Part shown: positions 54,130 through 63,061 of the stretch, piece by piece
Position numbering within the stretch: position 1 is the first letter of the stretch
Layout of the letters: each line of letters begins with the position of its first letter
Assembly (NCBI RefSeq): GCF_000732945.1
Contig: NZ_CP008944.1
Span: 1,417,784 to 1,481,783 of the forward strand
Origin: Corynebacterium atypicum
Lineage (GTDB): Bacteria > Actinomycetota > Actinomycetes > Mycobacteriales > Mycobacteriaceae
Direction of reading: 5' to 3'
Length of the DNA: 64,000 bases
The notes under the pieces: generated by a model
What the model saw: only the letters and a program-made list of their open reading frames with translations
Told to the model about the DNA's origin: nothing
Database searches by the model: none
Position numbers and translations under genes: made by a program

Positions 54130-57100
54130 GTGAGCAGCCCAAGCACGTTCGGCCAGAACCAATGGCTCGTTGATCAGATGTTCCAGCAGTGGAAAGAAGA
54201 CCCGAGCTCGGTAGACAAAGAGTGGGCCGAGCTCTTCGACAAGGAGGGCAAGCCGGCCGAGAACTCCGACACCTCCTCTTCCTCGCGCACAGAGGACAAG
54301 AACGTCGGCGGGCGGAGCTCGGGCGATGTCTCTCGTCCGGCGTCGGAGGCCCGAAAGCAGGCCGGTACCGGCGAGAAGACCAACCTCACCGACGGCAAGG
54401 GGGCTACCGGGGCCAAGCCGGCGAACACGCCCGGGGACGCTCCAGCGCGTAACCCCAAGCCAGCGCACCCGCGCCCCGAGTCGCCGCTGGCTGAGATCAA
54501 GGAGCCGCCGGAGCCGGGAGAAAAGCAGCTCAAGGGCGCGTTTAAGGCCATCGCCAAGAACATGGAGGCCTCGCTAGAGATCCCGACCGCGACGACGGTC
54601 CGCGATATGCCGGCGCGCCTGATGTTTGAAAACCGGGCGATCGTCAACGATCACCTCAAGCGGACCCGCGGCGGCAAGATCTCCTTTACCCACATCATCG
54701 GCTGGGCGCTGGTGAAGGCCGTGCAGATCCACCCCTCGATGAACGTGCGCTACGAGGTCATCGACGGCAAGCCGCACGTGGTCACGCCCGAGCACATCAA
54801 CATGGGCCTGGCCATCGACCTGCCTAAGAAGGACGGCTCGCGCAGCCTGGTCGTCGCGGCCATTAAAGAGTGCGAACAAAAGACTTTCGCCGAGTTCGTC
54901 GATGCCTACGAGGACATCGTCACCCGCTCCCGCAAGGGCAAGCTCACCATGGACGATTTCCAGGGCGTGACGATTCAGCTGACCAACCCGGGCGGCATCG
55001 GCACCCGGCACTCGATCGCCCGGCTTACAAAGGGCCAGGGCGTCATCATCGCGTCGGCTCTATGGACTACCCCGCCGAGTTCGCCGGCGCATCCACCGAC
55101 CGGCTCGCCGAGCTGGGCGTGGGCAAGCTCGTCACGATGACGTCCACCTACGATCACCGCGTGATCCAGGGCGCGGAGAGCGGCGAGCTGCTGCGCGAGA
55201 TGTCGCGGCTGTTAATCGACGACGCCTTCTACGACGAGATTTTCCGCGAGATGGGCGTCCCGTACGCGCCGATGCGGTGGGCCCAGGACCTGCCGAACAC
55301 GGGCATCGACAAGAACACGCGAGTGATGCAGCTTATCGAGGCCTACCGCTCGCGCGGGCATCTGATCGCCGATATCAACCCGCTGAGCTGGCACCAGCCG
55401 GGGCTTCCCATGCCCGACCACTCGGACCTCAACATCGAGAATCACGGGCTGACCATCTGGGATCTGGACCGCACGTTCAACGTCGGCGGGTTCGGCGGCA
55501 AGGAAACGATGACGCTGCGCGAGGTGCTCTCGCGCCTGCGGGCCGCCTACACCCTCAAGGTCGGCTCCGAGTACACCCACATCCTGGACAACGAGGAGCG
55601 CAACTGGCTACAGGATCGCCTCGAGGCCGGGATGCCCAAGCCGACGCCCGCGGAACAGAAGTACATCCTGCAGAAGCTCAACGCCGCCGAGGCCTTTGAG
55701 AACTTCCTGCAAACGAAGTATGTGGGCCAGAAGCGCTTCTCTTTGGAGGGCGCGGAGGCGCTCATCCCGTTGATGGATGCATCCATCGACACCGCTGCGG
55801 GCCAGGGCCTCGACGAGGTGGTCATCGGCATGCCGCACCGCGGCCGCCTCAACGTCTTGTTCAACATCGTGGGCAAGCCGCTGGCCACCATCTTCCACGA
55901 GTTTGAGGGCACCCAGGAAAACCCGGGCCAGACGGGCGGCTCAGGCGACGTCAAGTACCACCTGGGCGCAACCGGGCACCACATCCAGATGTTCGGCGAC
56001 GGCGAGATCGACATCACGCTGACGGCCAACCCCTCGCACCTGGAGGCAGTCGACCCCGTCATGGTCGGCCTCGCCCGCGCCAAGCAGGACATCCTCGACA
56101 AGGGCAAGAGCGGCAAGACCGTGATGCCCCTGATGCTGCACGGCGACGCCTCGTTCGCCGGCCTCGGCGTAGTCCAGGAGACCCTCAACCTGTCCCAGCT
56201 GCGCGGGTATACCGTCGGCGGCACCGTGCACATCGTGGTGAACAACCAGATTGGGTTCACCACTACTCCGGATTCCGGGCGCTCCTCGTACTACGCGACC
56301 GACCTGGCCAAGGCTTACGGCTGCCCCGTCTTCCACGTCAACGGAGACGACCCGGAGGCTGTGGTCTGGGTTGGGCACCTGGCCACCGAGTACCGCCGAC
56401 GCTTTGGCAAGGACGTGTTCATCGACTTGGTCTGCTACCGCCGGCGCGGGCACAACGAGGCCGACGATCCTTCGATGACGCAGCCTGAGATGTACAGCCG
56501 CATTGACGTCCGCGATTCGGTGCGCGCGCAGTACACCGAGGCGCTCATCGGCCGTGGCGATCTCACCCAGGAGGAGGCCGAGGCCGCAGCGCGCGACTTC
56601 CACGATCAGATGGAGGCCGTCTTCACCGACGTCAAGGAGTCCGAGGGCGCGCCGGACTTGGAGCAGCGCGGCATTACCGCCGCCCAGGAGCTCACCCGTG
56701 GGCTGGATACCTCGATCTCTAAGGAAGAGATCCTGGAGATCGGCCAGGCCTACGCGAACGCCGGCGGCGAGGGCTTTGAGATCCACCGCCGCGTCAAGCC
56801 GGTGGCCAAGCGCCGCCTCAAGGCGGTGCAGGAAGGCGGCATCGACTGGGGCTGGGGCGAGCTCATCGCGCTGTCTTCGCTGGCCAACGCCGGTAAAACC
56901 GTCCGCCTCGCCGGGGAGGACACCCGCCGTGGCACCTTTACCCAGCGCCACGGCATCCTCTTCGACTCCGCCACTGGCGAAGAGGCCAACCCGCTGGCCG
57001 AGCTGGCCGAGGCGAAGGGCAACGGCGGCAAGGTCATGATCTACAACTCCGCGTTGACGGAGTTTGCCGGCATGGGATTCGAGTACGGCTACTCTGTAGG

Positions 57101-57905
57101 TAACCCGGATGCCTTTGTCGCCTGGGAGGCCCAGTTCGGCGACTTTGCCAACGGCGCCCAGACCATCATTGACGAGTACGTCTCCTCCGGGGAGGCCAAG
57201 TGGGGCCAGCTGTCCAAGGTGGTGCTCCTGCTGCCGCACGGCTACGAGGGCCAGGGCCCGGACCACTCCTCGGCGCGCATTGAGCGTTTCTTGCAGATGG
57301 CCGCCGAAGGCTCGATGACGATCGCCCAACCCTCCACCCCGGCGAACTACTTCCACCTGCTGCGCCGGCACGCGCTGGGCACCATGTCCCGGCCGTTGGT
57401 CGTCTTCACCCCGAAGTCGATGCTGCGCAACAAGGCAGCTACCTCGGCGGTGGAGGACTTCACCGAGGTCAAGAAATTCCGCTCGGTGATCAACGATCCC
57501 CGGCTGGTCGACCGCTTCGGCAAAGTGATCGGCGATGCCGACAAGGTCACCACGATCATGCTGTGCACCGGCAAGATCTACTACGAGCTGGAGAAACGGC
57601 GCGCCCAGGACGAGCGCGACGACATTGCGATCATCCGCCAGGAGATGCTGCACCCGATCCCCTTCAACCGGCTGCGCGAGGCGTTCGAGTGCTTCCCCAA
57701 CGCCAAGGAGGTTGTGTTCTGCCAAGACGAGCCCGCCAACCAGGGCGCCTGGCCGTTCTTGAGCGCGCATCTTCCCGAGCTCATCCCGGATATGCCGAAG
57801 CTGCGACGCGTCTCCCGGCGCGCGCAGTCCTCGACGGCCACGGGCGTGGCCAAGGTGCACCACGCTGAGCAGGAGCGCCTAATCGACGAGGCATTCTCGA
57901 GCTAG
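54130..57905 (+). CDS. odhA: 2-oxoglutarate dehydrogenase E2-E1 fusion OdhA, frameshifted
   Basis: About 1258 residues after repair. TCA-cycle enzyme that decarboxylates 2-oxoglutarate with thiamine diphosphate and passes the succinyl group on. The GTG start matches the family N terminus [17 protein letters not shown]. Residues about 85-345 form the E2-type acyltransferase domain without a lipoyl domain; residues about 365-1258 are the E1 part with [12 protein letters not shown], the ThDP site GHNEADDPS, and a [21 protein letters not shown] region. The break is at 55050-55052: as read, GVIIASALW; adding one G gives [15 protein letters not shown] and the catalytic TYDHRVIQG. Without repair the first product lacks that catalytic His motif. 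A terminator follows. Confidence 0.95.
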
Positions 57906-57944
57906 GCGCTAGCGCGCAACCGCCGGCGGCAGACACTGCCGCCG

Positions 57945-57975
57945 AAAGCCCCGCCCTCGTTGGGGGCGGGGCTTT
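57945..57975 (+). terminator. Terminator after odhA
   Basis: AAAGCCCCGCCC pairs with GGGCGGGGCTTT (12 bp) around a short TCGTTGG-type loop. It lies about 40 bp after odhA and can also serve the convergent lipoprotein gene, whose transcripts would end in the complementary AAAG/CTTT region. Confidence 0.8.
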
Positions 57976-58011
57976 CGCCGCATTCAAGGGGCCGGCATGC
58001 ACACCATCCGG

Positions 58012-58737
58012 CTATTTCAACAGGTCCGAGTTGCTCTCACCGATCCACTCGGTCACCACGTCTTGCGGGGCGTCACCTGCCTCCACCCGCTCGATCATCT
58101 CGGCGAGCTCGTGGGTGGTGAGCAACCTGGTGACGTCGTTGAGGCTCTTTTTGCCCCAGCGGCTGACGTTGATCTTGCGGTAGACGGGCACCACGTTCTG
58201 CGGCAGCCGTTCGTCGTCTGCCTCACCGGGCTGCGAGATCGTCGAGCAGCCTTCTGCCGGCGAGGGATCGGGGAGGTCAAAGTCGCCGGGAAGCACCCCC
58301 ATCAGCGCGTCGTAGGTCTGCTGCGGCGCGTCTCCCGAACCCGCGGCGCCGCCCGAAGAGCCTGCGGCTTCCTCCGCTTTGAGTGCTGCTTGTAGGCGGG
58401 CGGCACCGTCCGCGTCTGCCTGTGCCATGAGCTGGCCGGTGCATCCGACGATCACGCCGGCACCGCCGTCGGCAAGCCAGCTGAGCTCCCCCGCGCTGCT
58501 GCGGGGGTCGTCTTTGCCTACTACCTCGACGGTTGCGCCGATGCCGCCGCGCTCGAGTGCAAATCTGTACGCCTCTGCGAGGACGGCTGCCTGGGTATCG
58601 CCTTCGGCGATCTGGATCTTTGCGGTGCCGTCGTCATCGCCCAAGCGGTAGGTGGGCGTCGCCTCCACCCCACAGGCGGCCAGGCTTACTGCGGCCACGG
58701 CACCTAGCCCCGCGGCGCACATTCTGCTCGAGTGCAT
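58012..58737 (-). CDS. Lipoprotein resembling a glycine-betaine-type (OpuAC) binding protein, orphan
   Basis: 241 residues. Signal peptide and lipobox SLAACGV (Cys about residue 22). KIQIAEGDTQAAVLAEAYRFALERGGIGATVE matches the first lobe of OpuAC-type quaternary-amine binding proteins (xESxILAELYxxxLE). The C-terminal PQNVVPVYRK...LNDVTRLLTTHELAEMIERVEAGDAPQDVVTEWI matches their last lobe. The middle, with an Ala/Gly/Ser linker (about 118-132), is shorter than in true binding proteins, and no ABC permease or ATPase gene is nearby. It may bind a ligand for another transporter or act as a sensor. A TAGGCT -10 box ends 7 nt before the ATG. Confidence 0.7.
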   Translation of the reverse strand: MHSSRMCAAGLGAVAAVSLAACGVEATPTYRLGDDDGTAKIQIAEGDTQAAVLAEAYRFALERGGIGATVEVVGKDDPRSSAGELSWLADGGAGVIVGCTGQLMAQADADGAARLQAALKAEEAAGSSGGAAGSGDAPQQTYDALMGVLPGDFDLPDPSPAEGCSTISQPGEADDERLPQNVVPVYRKINVSRWGKKSLNDVTRLLTTHELAEMIERVEAGDAPQDVVTEWIGESNSDLLK

Positions 58738-58744
58738 GGGGCCT

Positions 58745-58750
58745 AGCCTA
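58745..58750 (-). promoter_or_regulatory. Probable -10 hexamer (TAGGCT) for leaderless lipoprotein gene
   Basis: On the minus strand TAGGCT ends 7 nt before the ATG at 58737; no ribosome site. Confidence 0.45.
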
Positions 58751-58786
58751 GTAACTCGAGAGCCGTCGGCCTCACGCCAGGCGCGG

Positions 58787-59401
58787 TTAGGCCTCGGGCT
58801 TCTGGTCGGCTCCGCCCGCCTCGGCGGTGCCCTGCTGGTTTCGCTCTGGGGCTGCAGCCTGCTGCGGGCTTCCCGGCGCGCCGAAGTGCCCGAGGTTCAT
58901 GCCTGCGATCGCGTCGCGCGCTTGCGGGGCCAGCGTCGGGTCGCACAGAATGTCGTAGCGGCCGGCGACGATCTGGGTGTTCGAGGTGAAGTCGCGGCGC
59001 CCGGAACTCATAGCGTAGGGCACCGCAGCCAGGATCATCCCGAAGATGGCGCCGATAACGATGCCGAAGAGGATAGGGATGAAGAATCCCCCGGGCACTA
59101 AGAGGCCGAAGAGCAGGCCGAAGAAAAGCCCCATCCAGGCTCCCGAGGCGGCCCCACCGGCAAGCACGCGGCCCCAGGTCAGCCGCCCGGTCACGCTTTC
59201 TACCTCCATCAGGTCCACCCCGACGATGGTGAGTTTATCCACGGGAAATTCGCGGTCCGAGAGGGTATCTACCGCGGCCTGGGCCTGCGCATAAGAGTCA
59301 AAGCTGCCCACCGGCCAGCCCGCCGGGCGTTCGCGTAGCCGCGGGGCTGGTCCGTGAGATACGGCTGCGCCGCGGGAGGCTGATTGATGCGCTGATGTCA
59401 T
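58787..59401 (-). CDS. General stress protein 17M/YflT-like membrane protein
   Basis: 204 residues from the ATG at 59401, preceded by GGAAAGGTAAGGA. Residues about 40-75 carry the YflT-type motif PVGSFDSYAQAQAAVDTLSDREFPVDKLTIVG, which is found in proteins induced by general stress in Bacillus. Then two Gly-rich hydrophobic segments (AGGAASGAWMGLFFGLLFGLLVPG and FFIPILFGIVIGAIFGMILAAVPY) and a polar Gln/Ala/Gly tail. Cellular role is not defined. Divergent from the mgtE-like gene. Confidence 0.75.
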   Translation of the reverse strand: MTSAHQSASRGAAVSHGPAPRLRERPAGWPVGSFDSYAQAQAAVDTLSDREFPVDKLTIVGVDLMEVESVTGRLTWGRVLAGGAASGAWMGLFFGLLFGLLVPGGFFIPILFGIVIGAIFGMILAAVPYAMSSGRRDFTSNTQIVAGRYDILCDPTLAPQARDAIAGMNLGHFGAPGSPQQAAAPERNQQGTAEAGGADQKPEA

Positions 59402-59477
59402 ATCCTTACCTTTCCAAAATAAAGTCTTGCTTCCCCTGTGCAACGTATCTCAATGCAGAAATGTTCCGCGGCTGCCC

Positions 59478-59483
59478 TAAACT
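59478..59483 (+). promoter_or_regulatory. Probable -10 hexamer (TAAACT) for leaderless mgtE-like gene
   Basis: TAAACT ends 7 nt before the ATG at 59491. Confidence 0.45.
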
Positions 59484-59490
59484 ACGGGCC

Positions 59491-60777
59491 ATGAGTGCTG
59501 TTACCCGCGTATACGCCGGCCGACTGATCGGCATGGTGGTCCGCGGCCCAGATATGGACCCGATCGGCCGGGTCCGAGACATCGTGATCACTGTGCGGCC
59601 GCACCCGCAGCCTTCTCGAGTGCTCGGCATAGTCACCGAGTTGGTCAACAAGCGCCGCGTATTCGTACCTATGCTGCGCGTCGCCGCCATCGAGCCCGGA
59701 GAGATCACGCTGGTCTCCGGGTCGGTGTCGATGCGCATCTTCCAGCCGCGCGCCGGCGAGCTGACCTTCCAAGGCGACCTCGCGGGCGCGAAGGTGCACA
59801 CGGACGATCCGGATACCCCGCAGCTGCACGGCAAGGCAGTCGAGATCGCCGATGTGGAGCTCGAGCGCTCCCGGAGCCTCGACTGGCTGCTCTCCCGAGT
59901 CGCCGTCGTGGAGAACCGGTCGCACTTTGGCCGGGTGCGCAACCCCACCATCGTCTCCTGGGCCGCGGTGCACGGCATCACTGCGGCGGGCGTGGGCCAA
60001 TCGGACACCATCGCGGAGACGATCGCGGCCTTTGGCGACATGCGGCCGGCGGACGTTGCGAACTATCTGCACAGCCTCAACCCGGCCTCGCGGCACCAGC
60101 TCGCCGAAGAGCTTAACGACGAACGCCTCGCCGACATCCTCCAGGAGCTACCAGAGGACTACCAGGCGGAGCTCCTCGAGAGCTTAGACATCGAACGCGC
60201 CGCGGACGTGCTGGAGGAAATGGATCCGGACGACGCCGCGGACATCCTCCAGGAGCTGCCCGACACCACTGCCGAGGTGCTGCTGGATCTGATGAACCCG
60301 GAAGAGTCCGGCCCGGTGCGCCGCCTCATGAGCTTCTCTCCGGACACGGTGGGCGCGCTGATGACCTCGGAGCCGATCATCCTGCCGCCGCAGACCACGG
60401 TGGCCGAGGCGCTCTCCCGCGCCCGCGACCCGGAGCTGCCGACCTCGCTGGCGTCGATGGTCTTTGTCGTACGCCCGCCGACGTCCACCCCCACCGGGCA
60501 CTACTTAGGCTGCGTGCACCTGCAGCGGATGCTGCGCGAGCCGCCGTCTACGTTGATCTCCGGCATTTTGTCGCCGGACCTGCCGCCGCTTTTAGCCAGC
60601 GACTCGCAGGAGACGGCAGCCCGGTACTTTGCCACCTACAACCTGGTCTGCGGGCCCGTGCTTGACGAGGACAAGCACTTGCTCGGCGCCGTGGCCGTCG
60701 ACGACCTCATCGACCACCTCTTGCCCGAGGGGTGGCGCGAAACTGGACTGCGCCCGGAGGAAAACAATGTCTCATAA
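59491..60777 (+). CDS. MgtE N-domain/CBS protein with PRC-barrel-like start, no transport domain
   Basis: 428 residues. Residues about 1-100 look like PRC-barrel beta repeats (YAGRLIGMVVRGPDMDPIGRVRDIVI). Residues 185-300 are the MgtE N-terminal helical superhelix (RHQLAEELNDERLADILQELPEDYQAELLESLD, repeated ADVLEEMDPDDAADILQELP), and 300-420 are two CBS domains (FSPDTVGALMTSEPIILPP; GAVAVDDLIDHLLPEGW). The membrane Mg2+ channel of MgtE is missing, so it is a cytosolic regulator-like protein, as in mycobacterial homologues. Its 3' end overlaps the DUF1003 gene by 11 bp, and that membrane protein may be its partner. Confidence 0.85.
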   Translation: MSAVTRVYAGRLIGMVVRGPDMDPIGRVRDIVITVRPHPQPSRVLGIVTELVNKRRVFVPMLRVAAIEPGEITLVSGSVSMRIFQPRAGELTFQGDLAGAKVHTDDPDTPQLHGKAVEIADVELERSRSLDWLLSRVAVVENRSHFGRVRNPTIVSWAAVHGITAAGVGQSDTIAETIAAFGDMRPADVANYLHSLNPASRHQLAEELNDERLADILQELPEDYQAELLESLDIERAADVLEEMDPDDAADILQELPDTTAEVLLDLMNPEESGPVRRLMSFSPDTVGALMTSEPIILPPQTTVAEALSRARDPELPTSLASMVFVVRPPTSTPTGHYLGCVHLQRMLREPPSTLISGILSPDLPPLLASDSQETAARYFATYNLVCGPVLDEDKHLLGAVAVDDLIDHLLPEGWRETGLRPEENNVS

Positions 60778-61309
60778 CGATCGCAGCGCCCTAGATACGC
60801 CCGTCGCAGCCACGCGCCGCAGGCTGCTCAACATTAACGACGACTCGGTGGGAGCCGTCGCGGAAAAGGTCGCCCGCTTCTTCGGCACCGGCAGGTACCT
60901 CATGTGGCAGACCGTCGTCGTGGTGGTCTGGATCCTGCTCAACGTCGGCGGCTTCTGGTGGAACTGGGACCCCTATCCGTTCATCCTGCTCAACCTGGCG
61001 TTTTCCACCCAGGCCGCCTATGCCGCGCCGCTGATCCTGCTGGCCCAGAACCGGCAGGAAGACCGCGACAAGGTCACGGTGCAGGCCGATCGGCGCCGGG
61101 CCGAGCAGACGAAGGCAGACACGGAGTTCCTGGCCCGCGAGCTCGCCGGCGTTCGACTGGCGGTGGGCGACATGGTCACCCGCGACTACCTGCGCGGCGA
61201 GCTGGAAGAGCTGACGGACGTGCTGGAGCGTCTCGAGGCCAAGATCGACGATTTCTCCGCAGACGACCAAGAGCACCGTGCGGAGCTCTCGGAGCCGACG
61301 AAGGGCTAA
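60767..61309 (+). CDS. DUF1003 membrane protein
   Basis: 180 residues. The ATG at 60767 lies inside the end of the previous gene and has GGAGG upstream. DUF1003 signature: two hydrophobic helices, GTGRYLMWQTVVVVVWILLNVG and DPYPFILLNLAFSTQAAYAAPLILLAQNRQEDRDK, with the conserved YPFILLNL and AQNRQ(E/A)DRD. The C-terminal 70 residues are a charged coiled coil. Coupled translation with the MgtE-N/CBS protein suggests a joint, perhaps Mg2+-related, role; this is inference. Confidence 0.87.
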   Translation: MSHNDRSALDTPVAATRRRLLNINDDSVGAVAEKVARFFGTGRYLMWQTVVVVVWILLNVGGFWWNWDPYPFILLNLAFSTQAAYAAPLILLAQNRQEDRDKVTVQADRRRAEQTKADTEFLARELAGVRLAVGDMVTRDYLRGELEELTDVLERLEAKIDDFSADDQEHRAELSEPTKG

Positions 61310-61361
61310 CCGCCGGCCCGGTGGTTAGAGACGACTTCCGCCGGGTAAAGTCGTTGGCGTT

Positions 61362-62501
61362 ATGGCTGCAACTGTTACTGAATCCCAGGTCCGTGCCGCC
61401 CTCGACCGGGTCGAAGACCCGGAGCTCGGTCGGCCCATCACTGATCTCGGCATGGTGAAGTCCATCGACATCGATGGCGCTGACGTCGCGATCGTCATCT
61501 ACCTCACCATCGCCGGGTGTCCGATGCGCAACACGCTAACGGCCAACGCACAGGCAGCAGTTGCTGATCTCGACGGCGTCGGCAACGTCACGGTGACCAC
61601 GGACGTGATGGATGACGCCCAACGTAAGGCGCTGCGCGATCATCTGCGCGGCGCCCAGGGCGAGCCGGTTATTCCGTTCGCACAGGCCGACTCGACCACC
61701 CGGGTCTTTGCCGTGGCCTCGGGCAAGGGCGGGGTGGGCAAATCCTCTGTGGCCGCCAACCTCGCGGCCAGCCTGGCGCGCCGCGGCCTGAGGGTGGGCA
61801 TCGTCGACGCGGACATTTACGGCCACTCCATACCGAAGCTGATGGGCACGCAGCGACAGCCCAGCGTGGTCGAAGAGGACATGATCCTGCCGCCGATCGC
61901 TCACGGCGTCAAGGTGATCTCCATCGGGTTCTTCGTGGCGGGCAACCAACCGGTCGTCTGGCGCGGCCCGATGCTGCACCGGGCGATCCAGCAGTTCCTC
62001 ACCGACGTCTTCTGGGGCGACCTGGACATCCTGCTTCTGGATCTGCCGCCCGGAACCGGCGACGTAGCCATCTCGATCGCCCAGCTCATCCCCACCGCCG
62101 AGCTCATCGTGGTAACCACGCCGCAGGCTGCGGCGGCCGAGGTCGCAGAACGCGCCGGCTCGATCAGCCAGCAGACCCGCCAGCGGATCGCCGGGGTCGT
62201 GGAGAACATGTCCGCCATGGTGCTTCCCGACGGCACGACGATGGATATCTTCGGCACGGGCGGCGGCCAGCAGGTTGCAGACAATCTCAGCGTGCTGACC
62301 GACTCGACCGTCGAGTTGCTCGGCCAGGTGCCGCTGGACCCGCAGCTGCGCATCACCGGCGACGCCGGGACCCCCGTGGTGCTTGCGGCACCCGAATCGC
62401 CGGCCGCCCAGGCCTTCGAGAATCTTGCCCAGAAGCTCGCCGTGCGCAAGGACTCGCTCGCCGGGCGTCGCCTCGGGCTCGGGGTCACCGGCCAGAGCTA
62501 G
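61362..62501 (+). CDS. mrp: Iron-sulfur cluster carrier protein Mrp/ApbC
   Basis: 379 residues. N-terminal MIP18/DUF59 domain (RAALDRVEDPELGRPITDLGMVKSI...LTIAGCPMRNTL), then a P-loop ATPase: deviant Walker A VASGKGGVGKSSVAANLA (about 117-134), DADIYGHSIPKLMG, LLLDLPPGTGDV. Family members bind and pass [4Fe-4S] clusters to apoproteins. The usual C-terminal CxxC that holds the cluster is not visible: the position reads IAGVVENMSAMVLPDGTTMDIFG, a Cys-less form. A TAAAGT -10 box ends 10 nt before the ATG. It is convergent with a NifU-like gene, another Fe-S gene. Confidence 0.93.
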   Translation: MAATVTESQVRAALDRVEDPELGRPITDLGMVKSIDIDGADVAIVIYLTIAGCPMRNTLTANAQAAVADLDGVGNVTVTTDVMDDAQRKALRDHLRGAQGEPVIPFAQADSTTRVFAVASGKGGVGKSSVAANLAASLARRGLRVGIVDADIYGHSIPKLMGTQRQPSVVEEDMILPPIAHGVKVISIGFFVAGNQPVVWRGPMLHRAIQQFLTDVFWGDLDILLLDLPPGTGDVAISIAQLIPTAELIVVTTPQAAAAEVAERAGSISQQTRQRIAGVVENMSAMVLPDGTTMDIFGTGGGQQVADNLSVLTDSTVELLGQVPLDPQLRITGDAGTPVVLAAPESPAAQAFENLAQKLAVRKDSLAGRRLGLGVTGQS

Positions 62502-62517
62502 CGCCCCGATCAGCGGG

Positions 62518-63051
62518 TCATCCGACCCGGCGCACCTCGCGCGACCAGGGGCACCGAGCTGCGACGAGGTGCTGGAAGCGCGCCTTCATCGTGATGACGG
62601 CCGCCGTGCATTCGGCGCACTCGCCGGCGAGGCGGACATCCACGACGCCCTCGTGAACGCCCACGACATCAAAGCGCCCGCCGTGGCTGGAAAGCAGCTT
62701 GCCCAGGCGCACCTCGGCGACGTCCCGGGCGGCGAGCGCAAGCACCGCGTCGTCGTCAAGCAACTCTCCGCCGCCGTTGTCCACCTGCCAGCGCTGCGGC
62801 AGCGCCAGCGCATCCATCAACGCCGCACGCACCCGCTGGCCCTCTTCGCGCCAGGAGCGCCCAGCGCCCAGGGTGGTCTCGACCGCGCTGGGCGAGGCTA
62901 CGGCCTCTTCGAGTACCCCGGTGTCCAGCAGCTCTTGGAAAAGCGCCGGCGCCCGGGTGACCCGGCCCATGACGCGCAGCTGGCCGTCCGGGATCACCCA
63001 GCGCAGCGTGCGCGGGTCGCCGGTCGACTCGGGATGGGTGGGTACCAACAT
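62518..63051 (-). CDS. NifU-like C-terminal-domain protein downstream of feoB
   Basis: 177 residues; ATG at 63051 with AGGAGAC upstream. Residues 1-85 resemble the N-terminal Nfu-type domain (RTLRWVIPDG...LFQELLDTGVLEEA). Residues 90-165 match the NifU C-terminal Fe-S scaffold domain, including GGRFDVVGVHEGVVDVRLAGECAECTAAV with CxxC at the expected place. It could hold an Fe-S cluster or iron. It starts 11 bp after the feoB stop, so it is co-transcribed with ferrous iron uptake and may link imported iron to cluster assembly or serve as an Fe-S regulator. Confidence 0.8.
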   Translation of the reverse strand: MLVPTHPESTGDPRTLRWVIPDGQLRVMGRVTRAPALFQELLDTGVLEEAVASPSAVETTLGAGRSWREEGQRVRAALMDALALPQRWQVDNGGGELLDDDAVLALAARDVAEVRLGKLLSSHGGRFDVVGVHEGVVDVRLAGECAECTAAVITMKARFQHLVAARCPWSREVRRVG

Positions 63052-63061
63052 TCGCCGTCTC

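Noticed and set aside
55941..57863. 640-codon minus-strand open frame inside odhA
   Set aside because: Antisense of the E1 domain, which carries clear thiamine-diphosphate enzyme motifs; no ribosome site or family motif on the minus strand.
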